64,000 nucleotides of DNA from Hypomyces perniciosus (Eukaryota; Ascomycota; Sordariomycetes; Hypocreales; Hypocreaceae). Below the pieces are notes generated by a model. It searched no databases, was not told where the DNA came from, and saw only the letters and a program-made list of their open reading frames with translations. Each line of letters begins with the position of its first letter. Positions within the stretch are counted from its first letter, which is position 1. This document shows, piece by piece, positions 59,438 to 64,000 of the stretch. Location of the stretch: NCBI GenBank assembly GCA_008477525.1, contig SPDT01000004.1, positions 4,711,948 through 4,775,947 of the forward strand. Reading direction: 5' to 3'. Position numbers and translations under genes: made by a program.

Positions 59438-59663
59438 TGTTACAGGCTAGGCTATATCTCCCGGAATCATAACTATGCCAAATCCGGAAATACAACCAAT
59501 ACTAGACTGCTTACCTAATTAGGAAACTACCTCGGCTATAACCCTATATATACAACTATATAATGTATATATAGCTAGTATAGAGCTTCCCTCCTTTAGC
59601 TATAGATAGACAATATAAAGGTGCCTTAACTGTATACTTTCTAGTTAAGCTATACTTATTATA
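59438..59663 (+). repeat. Gypsy A2 5' LTR
   Basis: 226 bp, TGTTACAGG to TTATTATA, identical in length to both Gypsy A1 LTRs. Confidence 0.87.
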
Positions 59664-59674
59664 TATCTATAGCT
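59664..59674 (+). promoter_or_regulatory. Self-complementary primer-binding site of Gypsy A2
   Basis: TATCTATAGCT starts at the first base after the LTR. Its reverse complement AGCTATAGATA is at 59598-59608 inside the LTR. The pair is perfect over 11 nt, as in Gypsy A1. Confidence 0.7.
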
Positions 59675-62600
59675 TAGCTATTACCTAGCTAGTAAATAAT
59701 AAAACTCTTACTATAAAAGGAAAATGGCGAATTTCAGAGACTAAGTCTCTGAGGGCAATAATATATAGTCGCGGATCAAGCAAGCTATTTTACCTTTACA
59801 GGAATAAATAGCTGCATTAATAAAAAAGCTAGACTTTATAGCATTAGCGACTTAAAGGCTAAATAGCTAGGAAGATAAAATATTATTTTTTCTATAACCT
59901 AAATAAAAACCCGCGCACACTGTAACTATAAAGCCTATATTAACCTCTATAATAAAGTTTATATAAGCTTTTAAGGTTAAAAAAAAACCACTCTTTAACC
60001 TATTTAAATTCTTAAAAAAATAAAGGGAGTATATTATATAGGCGTAAAATATATACAAAAAGCTTAAACTTAATAAAAAGTTCTATAATAGCAATAGAGA
60101 ATAATAGTATTTTATTAACTTTTATTTAAACGCTATATTTAAGCAAGTAATCGCTACCTTTATATATTAAAAGGAATTAATAGGAACTATAACCTAGCAG
60201 AATTTATATAATACCTAGACTATACCTATAAAGATTAAAGACTCTAGAACTAAGCTGCGCAAAAGCTGCGCACTCTTAAATAAAGAGATAAAACTTTACT
60301 TTTATTTTTCTTTCCCTATTTTAAATAAAAGCTCTTTAAGGCAGGCAGTAATAACTAGGCTAATTAAGTTAAGATTATCTTCTTTAAAGGAGTATTATCT
60401 CTAAAACTATAATTCTATTTAGTAATAGTAAACCTACTGTTTACCTATAGCGAATAGCTTACTAAAGTCTAGGATATTGCTAACTGCATTAAATAATTAA
60501 ATCTAGACTAATAGAATATAAGAGCCGCCTTAATAAGCTATTTTTAGTAGAAAAAAATATAATAAGCTTTAACTATATTATACTTTAAAGGACTATATAT
60601 AAGCAGTTAATAAAAAGGGCAATACCTAAATAGGGGGCATGAACTATATAAAAGAATTAGAGTTAACGTAGCTCTTTAGCGAGTAAGGCAAATACTGCCT
60701 GGGAGGCTATATATTACTATTGCGGGAAGGAGGGATATATTACCTAGTTCTGCAAGAAAGGCTATAAAGCCTGGGTACATTAAGTCCAGATTGCTGACCG
60801 CGAGTCTAATAATAATAACTAGTATACTAATAGTAAAGAAGATAGTAACTCTAGTAATAAATTAAAAGATTAGCTTTAATGTAAAGTTAGGCATTAAAGC
60901 CTATAAAGGAAGAACTAAAGGGATAAAAGGAGTTTAAGGAGCAAATAACTGGCGAATCAGTAACATTATAAGCTAAAATAAAGAATATACCTATTACAGT
61001 GCTATTCGATACTAGCTGTAACCTTTATACTATTATAAACTCCTCCTTTACCTAGAAGTTATACCTCCTGCAGATTAAGATTACTAAAAGGAAGATTAAG
61101 ACATTTACTAAAATCTATAAAAAGGTAGAAACTAGCCGTATCGCTATTATTTACCTGGATCTATATAGCTATATTAAACGTTAATACGCCTATATAGTAA
61201 ATTAACTAAATTATAACCTAATCCTCAGTAAGCCTTAAGTTAAAGCTAACTAGGTAATATATAATACAGCTAAAAAGGAAGTTAGCTATGGAAAAGCTAG
61301 CCTATAGCTATAATTTATAGATAAAGAGGAGCCTGGAATATTAAAGCTATATAAAAAGCCCGGCTTATACCAGCTTTAATATTATAAGTAAAAATACTGC
61401 TGCATTAAAAGGAATAGTAAAAGGAAGTATATTTCCTTTAAGCTATTAGCTTTTAATATTAAAAAAGCACTTTAGCTTAAAGAACCTATAGATCCCTGGG
61501 AATATATCCCCCTTGAATTATATAAAGAGTTCTATTTGCTATTCTTTATAAAAAAAGCTACTAAACTTTTACTATACTGCCTTAAAGTCGATTTGCAAAT
61601 TCCCTTAAAGCCGATAAATACAGTAAAGAACCGGAACTCCTTTAAGGCCCCCTTTACAGTATATTATGCAAGGACTATTAGTATTATAGAAAACCCTCTT
61701 TAATTTACTTGATAAGGGATTATTTAAGCTAGCAGCTTAGCTGCTGCAGCCCCTGTCCTCTTTATTTGGAAACCTAAAGGAGGAATTTGCTTTTATATAA
61801 ACTACCGCGCTTTAAATGCAATAATACAGCAAGATTGCTACCCCCTCCCCCTTTTTTTCTAAAACCTTTATAGCTTAATAAAAGCAAAGTAATTTATAAA
61901 GCTAGATATAGTAGCTATATTTTATAAAATAAGGTCGCGAAAAGAGAAGAATATAAAACGGCATTCTATATACACTATAGCCTATATAAGTAGCAGGTAA
62001 TTCTATTTAGACTTACTAGTACACTAGCAGTATTTTAACAGTATATTAACCAGGGTACTATACCCCTTTTTAAACGACTTTATGTCTATATACTTTAATA
62101 ATATCTTAATCTATATTAAAGGTTATAAAAAGACTATATAAAGAAGGTCTAGTAAATTTTATATGCCTTTGCTAATACTAGGCTATACTTAAATCTTAAA
62201 AGTGTGTGTTATATAAAAAGAGATTAAATACTTTAGGTTTATTATATATACTAGGAAAGGAATTGCCTGTAACTTTGAAAAGCAGTAAGCTATTAGTAAG
62301 TGGCAGGCGCCTATAATAGTAATAAAAGTTTAAAGCTTTTTTTAGCTTTATTAATTATTACTAGATATTTATCCCTGGGTTCTTTTAGATAGCCTACCTG
62401 CTTATAAGGCTAACTAAAAAAGGGACCTTTTTTTAGTGGAAAAATATAGAAAAAGCAGCCTTTAGGAGCTTAAAAACGCCTCTTAGTAAATTAAAGCCTT
62501 TATACTATAAGCTTAAAATCTTATAACATGCACCTTATTAAAATAGACTGTTAGGATATACTTAGGAGGCGTTTTCCTGTAAAGAATAAAAAGGGAGAAT

Positions 62601-64000
62601 ATTATATTATAGTTACTATTTATAGAAGTCTAAGCCTTATTAAATATAACTATTTTATTTATAAAAAGAAATACTGCAGTATTTACTGTTTAAAAAGAGT
62701 AGAGAGTAAAGCTATAATCTGTACCCCTTTATCAGTTATTTCAAACTATAAAAAAACTTATAGTTCTTATATATACGGAAACTCTTAAATAATAAGATAT
62801 ACTAAGGCAGAGTTCCTTCCTAGTTTACTTTTATAATCTATATGGCTAGGCAGTAGGCAGCTACTCCTTAATATATTAACTGGCAGGGAAATAAGATCCT
62901 TCCACTTAGAAAGGCTAATGAGCGCAACTTAGCTGTTATATATAACTTATCTTCAGCTATACTAGCGAATATAAATATTTAGGATAGTAATACTAACTCT
63001 CCTCCTTTAAATAATGCGCGTATTTAATAGAAATAAGGAACTATAAGACCTGTAGACCTGTAATTTAAAATGACCCGGTATATTAATAGGTATATACTGC
63101 AGTTATGACGAAAAGCGCTCCCTCCTTATAGACTTTAAATTTAAAGTATAGTATCGAATATACATTATAAAAATGAGCACTACTGTTCGCGAGACTGGAT
63201 CTAGGTACTAGCTATACACTAAAAAAGAAGGCGAAACGCTGTATACTTGTATTATGTAAGGCAGAACACGATACTGTAGTCGTAGGCAACCTAGGTTATA
63301 TAGAACCCTAGCTTTATTTCCCTATAGGTCTTTTAGCTAGGAATTAACAGTATAGTTTTTTAATCTTCCTTTAATACTTCAGTATATATAAAAGAGGAAA
63401 AACTATAAAGAATTTTAATAAGTAAGACTCTTAACTATTACCTATTCCTTAATATCTTTGGCAGTAACCTAGCTATAGACTTATAGTTACCCTATTACTT
63501 AGCCAACTAATATAAGTATTAATCCTTTAGGTTCTTATAACCGGCTTATTAAAAATATTGCCTTTAAATAATAGAGAGTATAGAGGCAAATTAATATCTA
63601 ACAATGGTTCCTTTAATCTATTTATCGGTTTATAGGATACTTTAGTCTATAGTCAGTAATTAAAGATCTAATTAGATTAGCTGCTTTTAGAGAGCTTTTT
63701 ATAAACTAAGCAGAACTCTAGCAATACTTAAATAAGTATTAACCTATAACGACGTAGACTAAAGAGGAGTACTAAGAGATCTAAGTATACCTTTAAAGTA
63801 TCTATAGACTACTTTTAAAAATCGATTAAGAAGGAGACGCTCCTCCTAGCAATATAACTAGCTTTAATAACCTCGATATACAGCTATTTAAATAAGCTTT
63901 TTTTTCTTTAAGTTAGCTACTATTATAACCCCTCTAGCTATTTAAAGAAAATAAAGCTATTAAATTAAAGATTTAAGGAAAGAGCTATAAAGAATAGTAC

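Larger units (their letters stand above)
59438..64000 (+). mobile_element. Gypsy A2: second Gypsy of family A, plus strand, cut by the window end
   Basis: The 5' LTR is 59438-59663. In order: a gag region with a CCHC knuckle remnant (YYCGKEGYIT, then FCKKGYKAW, about 60712-60770), an aspartic protease core LFDTSCNLYTI (60999-61031, DTG changed to DTS), reverse transcriptase KPKGGICFY (about 61770) and IYFNNILIY (about 62085-62111, both catalytic Asp changed to Asn), then RNase H and the beginning of integrase to the edge. Stops are mostly TAG/TAA. It is inserted in LINE 3; the candidate 5-bp target TTACC lies at 59433-59437, and its partner is outside the window. Confidence 0.85.

Noticed and set aside
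59867..60058. 63-codon minus frame rich in Tyr/Ile/Phe
   Set aside because: Antisense to the Gypsy A2 gag region; composition-driven.
1..64000. CRISPR arrays, tRNA, rRNA genes and bacterial-type operons
   Set aside because: No repeat-spacer pattern, no cloverleaf and no rRNA-like sequence was seen; the sequence is eukaryotic. A tRNA/rRNA covariance search was not possible here.

Overview
The window looks like nuclear DNA of a filamentous ascomycete (Pezizomycotina). The recognisable genes are fungal types with short GT-AG introns of about 60-125 bp. Most of the rest is very TA-rich repeat DNA in which CA/TG pairs have become TA, and in which transposon reading frames are broken mainly by TAG/TAA and by Asp-to-Asn changes. 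This is the signature of repeat-induced point mutation (RIP). Organism and mechanism are inferred from sequence style; no database was searched.

Region 1 (1-7952) is ordinary gene space. It holds the 3' end of a phenol-hydroxylase-type FAD monooxygenase (2-277), a complete three-exon DOPA 4,5-dioxygenase-family gene (2316-3025), a two-exon F-box protein gene on the minus strand (5299-6474), and the 3' half of an MFS transporter gene on the minus strand (6981-7952). It also has a 9-bp minisatellite and a run of 31 C.

Region 2 (7953-14278) is a Tad-like LINE inserted in the coding sequence of that MFS gene, flanked by a perfect 7-bp target duplication (ACTGCTT, 7946-7952 and 14279-14285). The 5' half of the MFS gene resumes at 14279-14705. 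It ends abruptly against a flavin monooxygenase gene (14748-16166, plus) that lacks its own N-terminal FAD-binding motif, so this is a probable rearrangement junction. About 1.1 kb of ordinary non-coding DNA follows to 17288.

Region 3 (17289-64000) is a heterochromatin-like nest of RIP-mutated retroelements. Copia A (17689-32355, minus, 278-bp LTRs, TSD AAAGG) is interrupted by chromodomain Gypsy B1 (17971-25052, plus, 162-bp LTRs, TSD ATACC). B1 in turn carries a little-mutated 580-bp solo LTR (18623-19202, TSD ACTGC). A second Gypsy B lies at 33477-40047 (minus). A second LINE (about 47741-54486, minus, 5'-truncated) is split by Gypsy A1 (48589-54009, minus, 226-bp LTRs, TSD CTTTA). Copia B (from 54929, minus) is split by a third LINE (from about 57871, plus), which is itself split by Gypsy A2 (from 59438, plus). 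The last three run off the right edge. 40048-47740 is degenerate DNA that I cannot assign, with a solo LTR, a long direct repeat, a 23-bp tandem array and a short telomere-like array.

Most notable points: Gypsy A has an 11-nt primer-binding site, directly after the LTR, that is complementary to its own LTR (Tf1-like self-priming). Both Copia copies share about 1.3 kb of unexplained, possibly coding DNA between RNase H and the 3' LTR. The target duplications allow a relative order of insertions to be read. Of the host genes, the monooxygenase and the ring-cleavage dioxygenase would fit aromatic catabolism together, but that link rests only on proximity.
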